In this document: positions 1 through 7,996 of the stretch, in pieces | Layout of the letters: each line of letters begins with the position of its first letter | Position numbering within the stretch: the stretch's first letter is position 1 | From: Flavobacteriaceae bacterium | GTDB taxonomy: Bacteria; Bacteroidota; Bacteroidia; Flavobacteriales; Flavobacteriaceae | Assembly: GCA_018646605.1 (NCBI GenBank) | Contig: JABGUL010000040.1 | Span: 1 to 64,000 of the forward strand | Direction: 5' to 3' | Length of the DNA: 64,000 nt | Made by a program: the position numbers and the translations under genes | The notes under the pieces: model-generated | The model's input: the letters and a program-made list of their open reading frames with translations, nothing else | The model's database searches: none | Told to the model about the DNA's origin: nothing

Positions 1-33
1 TAGATAAATTAAATTTTTCATGATTGATTTATT

Positions 34-645
34 TTAAAGTATATATAATAAGATTAGAAATAGTGCAAGGCTTATGATTGTTTTGATGAGTGACCGTATC
101 GCATCATTCACATGTTTAAATTTTGTAAAAGCGATGTTTGCTGTTGCATAGACCATATGAGCAAGGTGTTTTTTGTATTGTTCATCATCAGATAAAAGTG
201 AATCTAGATCTTTGTTGTAGGTCTCAAAGTCAGAATATCCCATTGCAACATCACCAAAAAATAATGGAGAATTGATGGCAGATTTTTTTAATCGCGGCAA
301 AAAGCATTTCACACAAGAGACGAAAGAAATAAATGTAAAATAGATGATCGGAAAGACGGGGATTAGAACTAGATAATCAGATGCTTCATTAAATTCTAAA
401 ACATATACATTTTCTTCATCTAAGACATCGATGGTGTATGCAAACGTAAAGACTAGACTAAAAACTGAAATTATTACACTTGATTTAATCTCAGCAAAAC
501 GGATTTGCTCATAATTATAATTGATTACTTCCCAGTAATCTCTAAGTGATGTTTTCAAATTATATTGGTAAATGATTATTTTATAAATATAGAAAATAAT
601 TTTAAAAAGAATATGTATTTGAATGCTACTCTTGAAAAGAAACAA
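34..645 (-). CDS. DUF5706 / Pycsar-effector-like small membrane protein
   Basis: No full-length homologue is recalled, but the pattern fits the Pycsar effector transmembrane domain (PF18967, formerly DUF5706). It has an amphipathic start with 'FAEIKSSVIISVFSL' running into a first membrane helix (about residues 55-75). A second helix lies at about 92-115, then 'SPLFFGDVA' at about 127-135, a charged helical stretch, and a last hydrophobic helix at the C terminus (about 187-203). Known family members oligomerise in the membrane on binding a cyclic nucleotide and abort phage infection. That role is inferred here. The first 29 residues are very AT-rich in codon content and may be untranslated; an in-frame TTG at 558 would give a 174-residue protein that keeps the whole domain. 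Genes further left, outside the window, would show whether a nucleotide cyclase lies beside it. No cyclase lies to the right. Confidence 0.6.
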   Translation of the reverse strand: MFLFKSSIQIHILFKIIFYIYKIIIYQYNLKTSLRDYWEVINYNYEQIRFAEIKSSVIISVFSLVFTFAYTIDVLDEENVYVLEFNEASDYLVLIPVFPIIYFTFISFVSCVKCFLPRLKKSAINSPLFFGDVAMGYSDFETYNKDLDSLLSDDEQYKKHLAHMVYATANIAFTKFKHVNDAIRSLIKTIISLALFLILLYIL

Positions 646-768
646 AAAAAAGTTGCTGTGAGTGCAGTATTTGAAATAAATTTAAATAAAAAACACCCAT
701 ACTTTTACTGGGATTTTTATAAAAAGACTACTGCAGAACAAGAGACTCCAGAGGAATGGGTCATTTAA
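613..768 (+). CDS. possible small protein, unknown function
   Basis: A 51-codon open frame starting at ATG 613 reads into lysine-rich then aromatic sequence (for example 'KKHPYFYWDFYKK') and ends 'PEEWVI'. An upstream in-frame ATG at 565 would lengthen it to 67 residues but would overlap the opposite-strand membrane gene further. I recognise no family, see no signal peptide or membrane segment, and find no promoter motif in front of it. The amino-acid composition is protein-like, with no low-complexity run, which is the only reason to list it. It lies in the gap between two leftward genes. Confidence 0.25.
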   Translation: MYLNATLEKKQKKVAVSAVFEINLNKKHPYFYWDFYKKTTAEQETPEEWVI

Positions 769-795
769 AGGAGTCAAGATTTAAATTACACTTGT

Positions 796-1989
796 TTAAA
801 TAATTTTCAACTCTTTTCCAATTTTAGTAAAGGCTTTAATGGCTTTATCCAGCTGTTCAGTTTCGTGACTTGCTGAAAGCTGAACTCTAATTCTTGCTTT
901 TCCAATAGGAACAACTGGGTAGAAAAAACCAATGACATAAATTCCTTCCTCTAGAAGCATGTTTGCCATTGTCTGAGACAATTTAGCATCATAAAGCATT
1001 ACAGGAACAATAGCAGAGTCAGCGCCTGCCAAATCAAATCCTGCGGCTTCCATTCCGTTTCTGAAATAATTGGTATTTGATTCTAATTTATCACGTAGCG
1101 ATGTATCGCGAGATAACATCTCGAATACCTTTAAAGAACCACCAACAATTGCAGGAGCTAGTGAATTTGAAAACAAATATGGACGTGAACGTTGACGTAA
1201 AAGTTCAATGATCTCTTTTTTACCTGAAGTATAGCCTCCCATAGCACCCCCTAGAGCTTTTCCAAATGTTCCGGTGATAATATCGACTCTCCCTAGAACA
1301 TTCTTTAACTCAATGGTTCCTTTGCCATTTTTACCAATAAAACCCGCCGCATGACATTCATCAACTAAAACTAAGGCATCGTATTTATCAGCTAAATCAC
1401 AAATTTTATCCAATTGAGCTACTATTCCATCCATAGAGAATACACCATCTGTAACAATGATCTTGAAACGATGTTGCTGTTTAGTCGCTTCTATAAGCTG
1501 ATTTTCTAGATCATCCATGTCATTATTCTTATATCGATATCGGGCAGCTTTACACAAACGGACCCCGTCAATAATGGAAGCATGATTTAGAGAGTCAGAA
1601 ATTATTGCATCTTCTTGTGTTAATAGTGGCTCAAAGACTCCTCCATTAGCATCAAAGGCCGCAGGATATAAAATGGTGTCCTCACAATGAAAAAATTCAG
1701 CTACCTTTTCTTCAAGTTGTTTGTGTATATCTTGCGTTCCACAAATAAAGCGAACAGATGACATTCCAAAACCATGGGTGTCCAAGGTGTCTTTTGCAGC
1801 TTGGATAACTTCCGGATTATTAGATAACCCCAGGTAGTTATTGGCACAAAAATTAATTACCGTTTCACCAGTATTAAGAGTTATCTCTACATCTTGTGAA
1901 GATGAAATCACCCGTTCCTTTTTGTATAAACCAGCATTTTTTGTGGTTTGTAATTCGTTTACTAAATGTTCTTTAATGGATCCGTACAT
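796..1989 (-). CDS. kbl: glycine C-acetyltransferase (2-amino-3-ketobutyrate CoA ligase)
   Basis: This PLP enzyme of the alpha-oxoamine synthase family cleaves 2-amino-3-ketobutyrate with CoA to glycine and acetyl-CoA, the second step of threonine breakdown. The 397-residue length matches the family. The PLP lysine is K244 within '[11 protein letters not shown]', the same number as in the E. coli enzyme. 'VDECHAAGF' at about 209-217 supplies the cofactor Asp and His, and 'LNHASIIDG' at about 134-142 is also typical. It sits 4 bases downstream of the dehydrogenase gene that makes its substrate, so the two form an operon. The protein is cytosolic. Biotin-synthesis 8-amino-7-oxononanoate synthase is a close relative, but the neighbour and sequence favour Kbl. 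Confidence 0.95.
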   Translation of the reverse strand: MYGSIKEHLVNELQTTKNAGLYKKERVISSSQDVEITLNTGETVINFCANNYLGLSNNPEVIQAAKDTLDTHGFGMSSVRFICGTQDIHKQLEEKVAEFFHCEDTILYPAAFDANGGVFEPLLTQEDAIISDSLNHASIIDGVRLCKAARYRYKNNDMDDLENQLIEATKQQHRFKIIVTDGVFSMDGIVAQLDKICDLADKYDALVLVDECHAAGFIGKNGKGTIELKNVLGRVDIITGTFGKALGGAMGGYTSGKKEIIELLRQRSRPYLFSNSLAPAIVGGSLKVFEMLSRDTSLRDKLESNTNYFRNGMEAAGFDLAGADSAIVPVMLYDAKLSQTMANMLLEEGIYVIGFFYPVVPIGKARIRVQLSASHETEQLDKAIKAFTKIGKELKII

Positions 1990-1993
1990 TGTG

Positions 1994-2953
1994 TTACACT
2001 TTTATGTTTTTTGAATTTGTTGATTTTAGTTCTGTAATCATAATTTCAGTCATCTGATCAATGTCAAAATGAGGTTTCCAGCTCCAGTCTTTTTTAGCGC
2101 TTGAGTCATCTGTACTTGATGGCCAACTGGAGGCAATCTCGTCTCTAAAATCTATTTTATATTTTATTTTAAACTTAGGATAAATTTTTTGAATAGAAGT
2201 AGCTATTTCTTCTGGCGAAAAACTCATACCTGAAAGATTATAAGCAGTTCTAACGTTTATATTTTCTTTTGGAGCCATCATTAGCTCTACCGTAGCGCGA
2301 ATTGCATCTTCCATGTAGATCATCGGTAAAGTTCGATCGTTTTTTAAATAGCATTCAAAATCGACTTTCGCTAGTGCCTTGTGGTATATGTCAACCGCAT
2401 AGTCAGTTGTTCCTCCTCCGGGAAGCGATTGATGCCCTATAACCCCTGGATATCGTAAAGAACGAACGTCTAACTTGTGTTTTTTGAAGTAATATTGAGC
2501 CCAATTTTCACCAGCAACCTTGCTCATACCGTACACGGTTGATGGGGTTAATACAAAGTCTTGAGGCGTTTTTATTTTTGGAGCGTTTTTTCCAAAAACG
2601 GCAATTGAACTAGGAAAAAAGACCTTATCAATAGCGTTGACTGTTGAAACCTCTAAAATATTAAGGAAGGTTTTCATATTCACGTCCCACGTTTGTATGG
2701 GGTTCAGTTCACCGCTAGCAGATAAAATTGCTGCTAAATGATAGATTTGGGTAATCTGATGTTTTTTAACTAAATCATTTAATTTGTTACCGTCTGTTAC
2801 GTCCAGAATCTCAAAGATTCCATTAAAGTTTTCATTGGTCCTTATGTCAGATGTAATAACATGATCTTCTCCGTAAATTTTCTGTAATTCTTTTACAAGC
2901 ACTGATCCCATTTGGCCATTAGCTCCTGTGATTAGTAGGTTTTCTTTTTTCAT
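1994..2953 (-). CDS. tdh: L-threonine 3-dehydrogenase, short-chain (epimerase-like) type
   Basis: An extended short-chain dehydrogenase of the NAD-dependent epimerase family. The Rossmann motif 'GANGQMG' is at residues 10-16 and the catalytic Tyr141-x3-Lys145 pair lies in 'YGMSK'. Bacteroidota use this epimerase-like enzyme rather than the zinc alcohol-dehydrogenase type to oxidise threonine to 2-amino-3-ketobutyrate. Its place directly before kbl makes that assignment firm. I chose the ATG at 2953 over the one at 2974. The fold starts there, and the earlier ATG lies at the edge of a -7 promoter motif (2976-2983), which would leave it outside the transcript. Length is then 319 residues. Confidence 0.9.
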   Translation of the reverse strand: MKKENLLITGANGQMGSVLVKELQKIYGEDHVITSDIRTNENFNGIFEILDVTDGNKLNDLVKKHQITQIYHLAAILSASGELNPIQTWDVNMKTFLNILEVSTVNAIDKVFFPSSIAVFGKNAPKIKTPQDFVLTPSTVYGMSKVAGENWAQYYFKKHKLDVRSLRYPGVIGHQSLPGGGTTDYAVDIYHKALAKVDFECYLKNDRTLPMIYMEDAIRATVELMMAPKENINVRTAYNLSGMSFSPEEIATSIQKIYPKFKIKYKIDFRDEIASSWPSSTDDSSAKKDWSWKPHFDIDQMTEIMITELKSTNSKNIKV

Positions 2954-2975
2954 AACACTTGAGTTTAAACACAAT

Positions 2976-2983
2976 CAAAAATA
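2976..2983 (-). promoter_or_regulatory. -7 promoter element of tdh-kbl
   Basis: On the minus strand this reads TATTTTTG, a perfect match to the Bacteroidota -7 consensus TAnnTTTG. No TTG sits at the usual -33 distance. It would place transcription start near 2970, about 17 bases before the chosen tdh start codon. Such motifs arise by chance in AT-rich DNA, so this is supporting evidence only. Confidence 0.4.
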
Positions 2984-3123
2984 TATATTACCTCGTATAT
3001 AAAATCATATTACCTTTATTTATAGCTTAAATAGATATATTTATCTTTATTTTAGATATATTTAAGAACATTTTACTTTATTGACTTGGTTTTGTCTTAT
3101 TTTAAAGTAAATTTATTTTTCAC

Positions 3124-3585
3124 ATGGATACAATAGACGAAACAGATTTAAAAATTCTTAGAATTCTTCAGGACAATTCTAAAACAACTACCCGGGAAAT
3201 TGCTGAAATTCTAAACTTAAGTCCCTCACCGGTTTATGAACGAACTCGTAAGCTTGAGAGTAAAGGGTACATTAAAAAATATGTGGCAATTTTGGATAAA
3301 AAATTAATTCAAAGACCAATAACTGTTATTTGTATGGTTTCATTGCGGTATCATGATGAAGGGTTTATTGATAAATTCGAAAAACAAATCAAGAATTTAA
3401 ATGAAGTTCAGGAGTGTTTCCATATGGCTGGAAAAGTTGATTTTTTCTTAAAAATTAATCTTCAAAGCCTTGATGATTATCATGAATTTGTTAGAATTAA
3501 ACTCTCTAAGATTGAAAACATAGGGATTTTAGAAAGTTATTTTGTTTTGAAAGAAATGCTTCATACTACAAAATATTATATTTAA
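3124..3585 (+). CDS. Lrp/AsnC family transcriptional regulator
   Basis: A 153-residue protein with the two-part layout of the family. The N-terminal helix-turn-helix (about 1-60) contains 'DLKILRILQDNSKTTTREIA' and 'SPSPVYERTRKLE'. The C-terminal RAM ligand-binding sandwich spans about 65-145. These proteins form octamers and sense amino acids. It is divergent from tdh-kbl across a 170-base AT-rich gap, so control of threonine catabolism is a reasonable inference. The ligand cannot be read from the sequence. No clear TAnnTTTG element lies in front of it. Confidence 0.85.
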   Translation: MDTIDETDLKILRILQDNSKTTTREIAEILNLSPSPVYERTRKLESKGYIKKYVAILDKKLIQRPITVICMVSLRYHDEGFIDKFEKQIKNLNEVQECFHMAGKVDFFLKINLQSLDDYHEFVRIKLSKIENIGILESYFVLKEMLHTTKYYI

Positions 3586-3589
3586 TCGT

Positions 3590-3628
3590 ACTCTCTTTTT
3601 TTATAACAAATAGGGAGTTTTCTTTTAA
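3590..3628 (+). terminator. probable intrinsic terminator after the Lrp gene
   Basis: ACTCTC at 3590-3595 pairs with GGGAGT at 3613-3618 (one G-U pair) around a long AT loop. A T-rich tract follows. The stem is short, so this is only probable. Confidence 0.4.
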
Positions 3629-3819
3629 ATTCTTTCATTTCATTACGAAAGCTACCTCTAAAATAAAAACCGATTTATTTTGAGGGTATTGGGGGGATCA
3701 AATTAGAATCTGTAGCTGATTTTTTAGGCTTTTTAATATCTGACCGTACAATAATCTTACAAATATGAAAATAAAAATCCCTAAACTATTAATATATAAT
3801 AGAAAAGGGATTGTAGATG

Positions 3820-3904
3820 CGGAGAAAGAGGGATTCGAACCCCCGGAGGTGTGACCCTCAACAGTTTTCAAGACTGCCGCATTCGACCACTCTGCCATTT
3901 CTCC
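3820..3904 (-). tRNA. tRNA-Ser (anticodon UGA)
   Basis: Minus-strand reading gives a 7-bp acceptor stem GGAGAAA/TTTCTCC with discriminator G. The D arm contains 'AGTGGTCGAATGCGGC'. The anticodon loop is CTTGAAA on an AGT/ACT stem, and the long variable arm is typical of serine tRNA. The T arm carries 'GGTTCGAATCC'. The anticodon reads TGA. CCA is not encoded (the next bases are CATC), as is common in this phylum. The gene lies alone between the Lrp regulator and the TSUP transporter. Confidence 0.96.
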
Positions 3905-3914
3905 AATGCGGTTG

Positions 3915-3922
3915 CAAATATA
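3915..3922 (-). promoter_or_regulatory. -7 promoter element of the tRNA-Ser gene
   Basis: The minus strand reads TATATTTG, matching TAnnTTTG, 10 bases upstream of the mature tRNA 5' end. The spacing suits a short leader removed by RNase P. A -33 TTG is not obvious. Confidence 0.45.
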
Positions 3923-3952
3923 CATTCCTTTTTTAAAATAGGAAATATTTAA

Positions 3953-3981
3953 TTGATGACTTTCTATTAAAATTACTTTTG
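3953..3981 (+). promoter_or_regulatory. promoter of the TSUP gene
   Basis: TTG at 3953-3955, an 18-base spacer, and TACTTTTG at 3974-3981 match both Bacteroidota promoter boxes. A second TAnnTTTG (TAGTTTTG, 3990-3997) follows closely. Either gives a leader shorter than about 20 bases to the ATG at 4007. Confidence 0.5.
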
Positions 3982-4006
3982 AGTTTTTGTAGTTTTGAAT
4001 TATCAT

Positions 4007-4762
4007 ATGGAAGAGTATATTCAGGCTGTTATTCTTATTGTTGTTGGCTTTTTTGCGGGTGTCATTAATACACTTGCAGGTGGAGGTTCTCTTTTCACGC
4101 TCCCGGTTTTAATTTTTTTAGGGTTACCTCCAAATATTGCAAATGGAACCAATAGAATTGCTATAGTCATTCAATCCCTTTCAGGTGCCTTAGGGTATAA
4201 AAGTAAAGGTATATCAAACTTTCCTTTTAATATTTATTTAGGGATCAGTGCTAGTATAGGTGCTGTTATTGGTGCACAAATAGCAATAGACTTAGACGGG
4301 CGTTTATTCAATCGAATTCTTGCAATTATTTTAATTGTTGTTGGAGGGCTTATTTTAATGAATGCTAAAAACCTCACACATAAACTACCGGAACGACTCA
4401 CGGGAAAGTATCTGCTCTTTGGAATCATAGGCTTTTTTTTTATCGGTATTTATGGCGGTTTTATCAATGCGGGAATAGGCATTGTGATTATGCTTTTTTT
4501 AAATCGTATTAATCGTTTGAGCTTGGTCAAAACAAATGCTTCCAAAACAGCGATTGTTTTTATTTATTCCTCTTTGGCTTTAGCGGTTTTTGCATTCAAT
4601 GACGCGATCAATTGGAAATTGGGTTTATTGATGGCCTTAGGCACAAGTGTGGGTGCTTGGTGGGCGAGTAGGTGGTCTGTTAAAAAAGGCGATCAGGTTA
4701 TCCGATGGGCGATGTTAATCACTATAGGAATTATGGCAGTTAAATTATGGTTTTTCGAATAG
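4007..4762 (+). CDS. TSUP-family (TauE/SafE) membrane transporter
   Basis: A 251-residue very hydrophobic protein with about eight membrane helices. It has the family's duplicated glycine-rich motif near the N terminus ('GVINTLAGGGSLFTLPVL', about residues 18-35). The related second half contains 'GGFINAGIGIVIMLFLN'. Members export sulfite, sulfoacetate or other organosulfur anions, or import sulfur compounds; the substrate here cannot be told. The ATG at 4007 is preferred to the in-frame TTG at 3995, which lies inside a promoter-like box. It is convergent with ribB, whose end lies 1 base away, so there is no room for a separate terminator. Confidence 0.85.
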   Translation: MEEYIQAVILIVVGFFAGVINTLAGGGSLFTLPVLIFLGLPPNIANGTNRIAIVIQSLSGALGYKSKGISNFPFNIYLGISASIGAVIGAQIAIDLDGRLFNRILAIILIVVGGLILMNAKNLTHKLPERLTGKYLLFGIIGFFFIGIYGGFINAGIGIVIMLFLNRINRLSLVKTNASKTAIVFIYSSLALAVFAFNDAINWKLGLLMALGTSVGAWWASRWSVKKGDQVIRWAMLITIGIMAVKLWFFE

Positions 4763-4763
4763 C

Positions 4764-5900
4764 TTAATAGTTTTTATAGCCCTCTATTGTAATTCCATAG
4801 CCTGTAATTCCTATCCTACGTTGTTGTTCAGAATTACTAATAACACAAAGTTTTTTAATATTCAAATCATGTAAAATCTGTGCTCCTATACCATAATCTT
4901 TAGCATCCATTTTCATGGGTGGTGCTTTGTCTAAAGTCCCTTTGGCTTGCATTTCAGAAAGAGCCGTAATCCTACTTAAAAGATTTTCGGAAGTTTGTTC
5001 TTGGTTGATAAAAAGAACTGCCCCTTTACCTTCTGAATTTATTAACTTAAATATATCGTCTAGACCTTTATCTACAGAGCCGGTAAGTGTGCCGAGTATA
5101 TCATTTGTGATTTTCGAAGAATGAATTCTTGTAAGAACTACTTCTTCAATAGACCAACGTCCTTTGGTTAATGCTAAATGTATTGATCCTGTAGTAGTTT
5201 GCTCATAAGCTCTTAGTCTAAAGTCCCCGTAGCGAGTGTTGATAAGGGTGTCTGCCTTTTTTTCAATTAGACTGTCATGTTGCATACGGTAGGAAACCAG
5301 ATCTTCAATCGAAACTATTTTTAGATTAAATTTTTTAGCCACTTCAATGAGTTGGGGGAGGCGTGCCATGGTTCCATCTTCATTCATGATTTCAACAATC
5401 ACACCAGCGGGTTGCATCCCCGCAAGACGTGCAAAGTCAATTGCAGCTTCAGTATGTCCAGTTCTTCTTAAAACACCTCCTGCCTTTGCGATCAATGGAA
5501 ATATATGTCCAGGTCTTGACAAATCAAAAGGGGAAGTGCTGGGATCAATTAGTGCTTCAACTGTTTTGGATCGATCTGCAGCCGATATTCCGGTGGTTAC
5601 ACCTTTTCCTTTTAAATCTACAGAGACGGTAAAGGCTGTTTCTAAGGGGTCTGTATTATTTGAAACCATTTTGCCTAATTGTAATTCTTGGCAACGACTT
5701 TCTGTGAGAGGAGTACATATTAAACCTCTTCCATGCGTGGCCATAAAGTTGATAAGCTCAGGGGTGATCTTTTCTGCAGCAGCGATAAAATCACCTTCAT
5801 TTTCTCGGTTGGCATCATCAACTACAATAATTACTTCTCCTTTTTTTATAGCTTCAATTGCTTCAGGAATAGCGTCTAATGGGAGCGTCTTATTAGTCAT
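4764..5900 (-). CDS. ribB: 3,4-dihydroxy-2-butanone-4-phosphate synthase with degenerate GTP cyclohydrolase II domain
   Basis: The N-terminal half (about 1-205) is a full RibB domain, which makes the four-carbon riboflavin precursor from ribulose 5-phosphate. It shows the acidic metal site in 'DDANRENEGD' (28-37), 'THGRGLICTPL' (55-65), 'GHIFPL' (131-136) and 'RTGHTEA' (146-152). The C-terminal half (about 215-378) aligns with RibA in overall pattern ('YGDFRLRAYEQ', 'NDILGTL', 'MDAKDYGIGAQIL'). It has no trio of zinc-binding cysteines and none of the usual 'R-C-D-C' core, so it should not hydrolyse GTP. A separate RibA is expected elsewhere. It is the last gene of the ftsK-lolA-lptG-ribB operon and overlaps lptG by 8 bases. 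Confidence 0.9.
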   Translation of the reverse strand: MTNKTLPLDAIPEAIEAIKKGEVIIVVDDANRENEGDFIAAAEKITPELINFMATHGRGLICTPLTESRCQELQLGKMVSNNTDPLETAFTVSVDLKGKGVTTGISAADRSKTVEALIDPSTSPFDLSRPGHIFPLIAKAGGVLRRTGHTEAAIDFARLAGMQPAGVIVEIMNEDGTMARLPQLIEVAKKFNLKIVSIEDLVSYRMQHDSLIEKKADTLINTRYGDFRLRAYEQTTTGSIHLALTKGRWSIEEVVLTRIHSSKITNDILGTLTGSVDKGLDDIFKLINSEGKGAVLFINQEQTSENLLSRITALSEMQAKGTLDKAPPMKMDAKDYGIGAQILHDLNIKKLCVISNSEQQRRIGITGYGITIEGYKNY

Positions 5901-7353
5901 TTTTTGTCTTTCGGGTTTTAAAAAAGAAGAGTATTTTTATTTTTTCTTGGATTGGGTATACTAGATTGGAAAGGCTTATGAATCCTTTGTCAGCAGAGGC
6001 TCTACGTGTCAGAATAATTGCAAACGGAGCAAGAATAAAGGTAGATAACCATGTGGCAAAGAAAGGGGAGATGCTGTTGTCTTCAGCAGCATTTTTTCCA
6101 AACAAACCAATGTAGTGATAGGTTAGAAAAATAAGTACTGATAGCACTAAGGGGAGTCCTAATCCTCCTTTTCTGATGATTGCTCCCAATGCAGCTCCAA
6201 TTAAAAACAGAAATAGTGAGGCGAAAATAAGAGTATATTTTTCCTGGAGTGTAATTTTATGGAGATTTATCGTTTTTTGGTATGCAAAAAAGGTGTTTTT
6301 TTTGGTGTTTAGATTTCGTATCGAACTTCTAACTTTTACAATACTTTCATCCATGACCCTACTTTTTTTCCATATTTCATTAGAAATGATAAACTCAAAA
6401 AGATTGGGAGGTAATGAATCTTGTTCAGCCTTAGGGGTGGATTTTTTAGCACTCTGTGTTAAGACACTTTGCTTCCCGAAATTTTCGCTAAAAGCATCTT
6501 GTTCCTCAGAAAATGATATTTGAAGGGTATCAATGCTAACCCTTAGCTGATCAATTTTTTGCATTCTAAAGGTGGATTTGTAATTTTCTTCTTCTAAGTC
6601 TACATTATTGAATTTTGACAAATCAATATTCATTTCATATTCCTCAAAGTATACTTTAGCATGCGGTATTCTTTCTTTATCCGTTGCCTTTTTGGGGATT
6701 ACTTCTTCATAGCGATTTCCATTATAGAGGACTAATTTCAAGTTAGGATCCGTAGTTTCACTTTTCATTTCTCCTCGTTCCGCTTTTATAACGATATTGT
6801 TTTCACTGTTTGGGGTATATTCATGAATAATCACATCCTCAAGGAAGCGATCATTATCCCCATATTTTCGAGCCACTTTTATGTTAATCTCTCCAATTTC
6901 ATTAAAGATTCCCTCTCTAATGGCAAGTGTAGGCTCCAATTTCGCTAAATTCCTTCGAAGGTTGTAGGATTTGAGCTCCCCATAAGGAATTACATGATTG
7001 GAGAAATAAAAGGTACCTATACCTAATAAAACATGAAAAATTGTCAACGCTAAAAGGGCTCTCTGAAGTGAAATTCCTGTTGACTTCATCGCAGCAAATT
7101 CATAATTTTCAGAAAGTGTCCCATAGGTCATGAGTGAGGCTAAAAGAACTGATAATGGAAGTACTAAAGGGATTAGCTTTGGAGAGTAATACAATAAGAA
7201 TTTAGAAATTATAATTATATCCAACCCTTTTCCAGCGAGTTCATCAATAAAAAGCCAAAAGGTCTGAATGATAAAAATAAACATACAGATAGTAAAGACA
7301 CTTAGTAAGCGTGTTAGATAACTTTTTAATATGTATCGATCTATAATTTTCAA
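5893..7353 (-). CDS. lptG: LptF/LptG-family LPS export permease (YjgP/YjgQ)
   Basis: A 486-residue inner-membrane permease of the LPS export ABC transporter. The N terminus begins 'MKIIDRYILKSYLTRL', the usual amphipathic entry. Three membrane helices follow before a large periplasmic beta-jellyroll region (about 120-370), and a final set of three helices occupies about 375-465. The partner ATPase LptB is encoded at 59747-60487. Bacteroidota have two paralogues of this permease and the sequence alone does not firmly tell F from G. Position after lolA and before ribB is the common flavobacterial arrangement. There are 4 bases between lolA and this gene. Confidence 0.85.
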   Translation of the reverse strand: MKIIDRYILKSYLTRLLSVFTICMFIFIIQTFWLFIDELAGKGLDIIIISKFLLYYSPKLIPLVLPLSVLLASLMTYGTLSENYEFAAMKSTGISLQRALLALTIFHVLLGIGTFYFSNHVIPYGELKSYNLRRNLAKLEPTLAIREGIFNEIGEINIKVARKYGDNDRFLEDVIIHEYTPNSENNIVIKAERGEMKSETTDPNLKLVLYNGNRYEEVIPKKATDKERIPHAKVYFEEYEMNIDLSKFNNVDLEEENYKSTFRMQKIDQLRVSIDTLQISFSEEQDAFSENFGKQSVLTQSAKKSTPKAEQDSLPPNLFEFIISNEIWKKSRVMDESIVKVRSSIRNLNTKKNTFFAYQKTINLHKITLQEKYTLIFASLFLFLIGAALGAIIRKGGLGLPLVLSVLIFLTYHYIGLFGKNAAEDNSISPFFATWLSTFILAPFAIILTRRASADKGFISLSNLVYPIQEKIKILFFFKTRKTKND

Positions 7354-7357
7354 TCGA

Positions 7358-7996
7358 CTAATTGTTTATGTAGTAATTAGGATAGCTGGAAGCATCAAAT
7401 TTAAAAAAGTCAGTTGCTAATGAAATGTTAGTGAGTTGATTTGAGAGTGTCAATGTGGTACGTGTACCATTAGCTCCAATTTCAATTAGGCGATAGATAC
7501 TTTTTTTAAGGACATCAATTCCAAGTAATAAATAACTAACCTCTTTATTTTCATCACTAGGTATAAGCTTAACAAATTGAATGGTTCGGCCTAAAACATT
7601 CTGCTTAATATCCCATTGATAATCATACCCTTCTTTATAAAAATTTAAAAGTTTTGAAGGATTGATCCCAAAATCTTCCCCTTCTTCAGGACTAGAAATG
7701 GTAATTTCTTCGTTTTCTGGAACTACAGTATATGTTTTCTCACCATCAAAAAGTTGTTCTGCTCCCAAATACATAAGCTTATACCTACTTCCCTCAACGG
7801 TTACCGTTCCGCTAGTTTCTTGTTTGATCTTCTCTTGCCTATTTTCTAATACGTATGAAAAGTCAAAACTAAGATTTTCAAAAGCAGCAATATTTTCAGA
7901 TACTTCATCAAGCAATTTCACGGCAGCTTCAGAGGTTTGTGCTGAAGTAAAGTGAAACCAAAAAAAAGCAATACATAAGTAAACTATGTTTTTCAT
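7358..7996 (-). CDS. lolA: LolA-like periplasmic outer-membrane lipoprotein carrier
   Basis: A 212-residue protein with an N-terminal signal peptide (about 1-19, ending 'FTSAQ') and the half-barrel pattern of LolA, including 'GTVTVEGSRYKLMYLGAEQ' and 'LFDGEKTYTVVPENEE'. LolA ferries lipoproteins across the periplasm to the outer membrane. It overlaps ftsK by 4 bases and is followed 4 bases later by the LPS permease gene, so two envelope-transport functions are co-expressed with the DNA translocase. Bacteroidota LolA is divergent from the E. coli protein, so exact client range is unknown. Confidence 0.85.
   Translation of the reverse strand: MKNIVYLCIAFFWFHFTSAQTSEAAVKLLDEVSENIAAFENLSFDFSYVLENRQEKIKQETSGTVTVEGSRYKLMYLGAEQLFDGEKTYTVVPENEEITISSPEEGEDFGINPSKLLNFYKEGYDYQWDIKQNVLGRTIQFVKLIPSDENKEVSYLLLGIDVLKKSIYRLIEIGANGTRTTLTLSNQLTNISLATDFFKFDASSYPNYYINN

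Noticed and set aside
3698-4006. 102-codon minus-strand ORF over the tRNA-Ser gene
   Set aside because: It reads through the tRNA and its composition is not protein-like; the tRNA explains the conservation.
5347-5964. 205-codon plus-strand ORF inside ribB and the end of lptG
   Set aside because: It is antisense to two well-supported genes and shows no family pattern.
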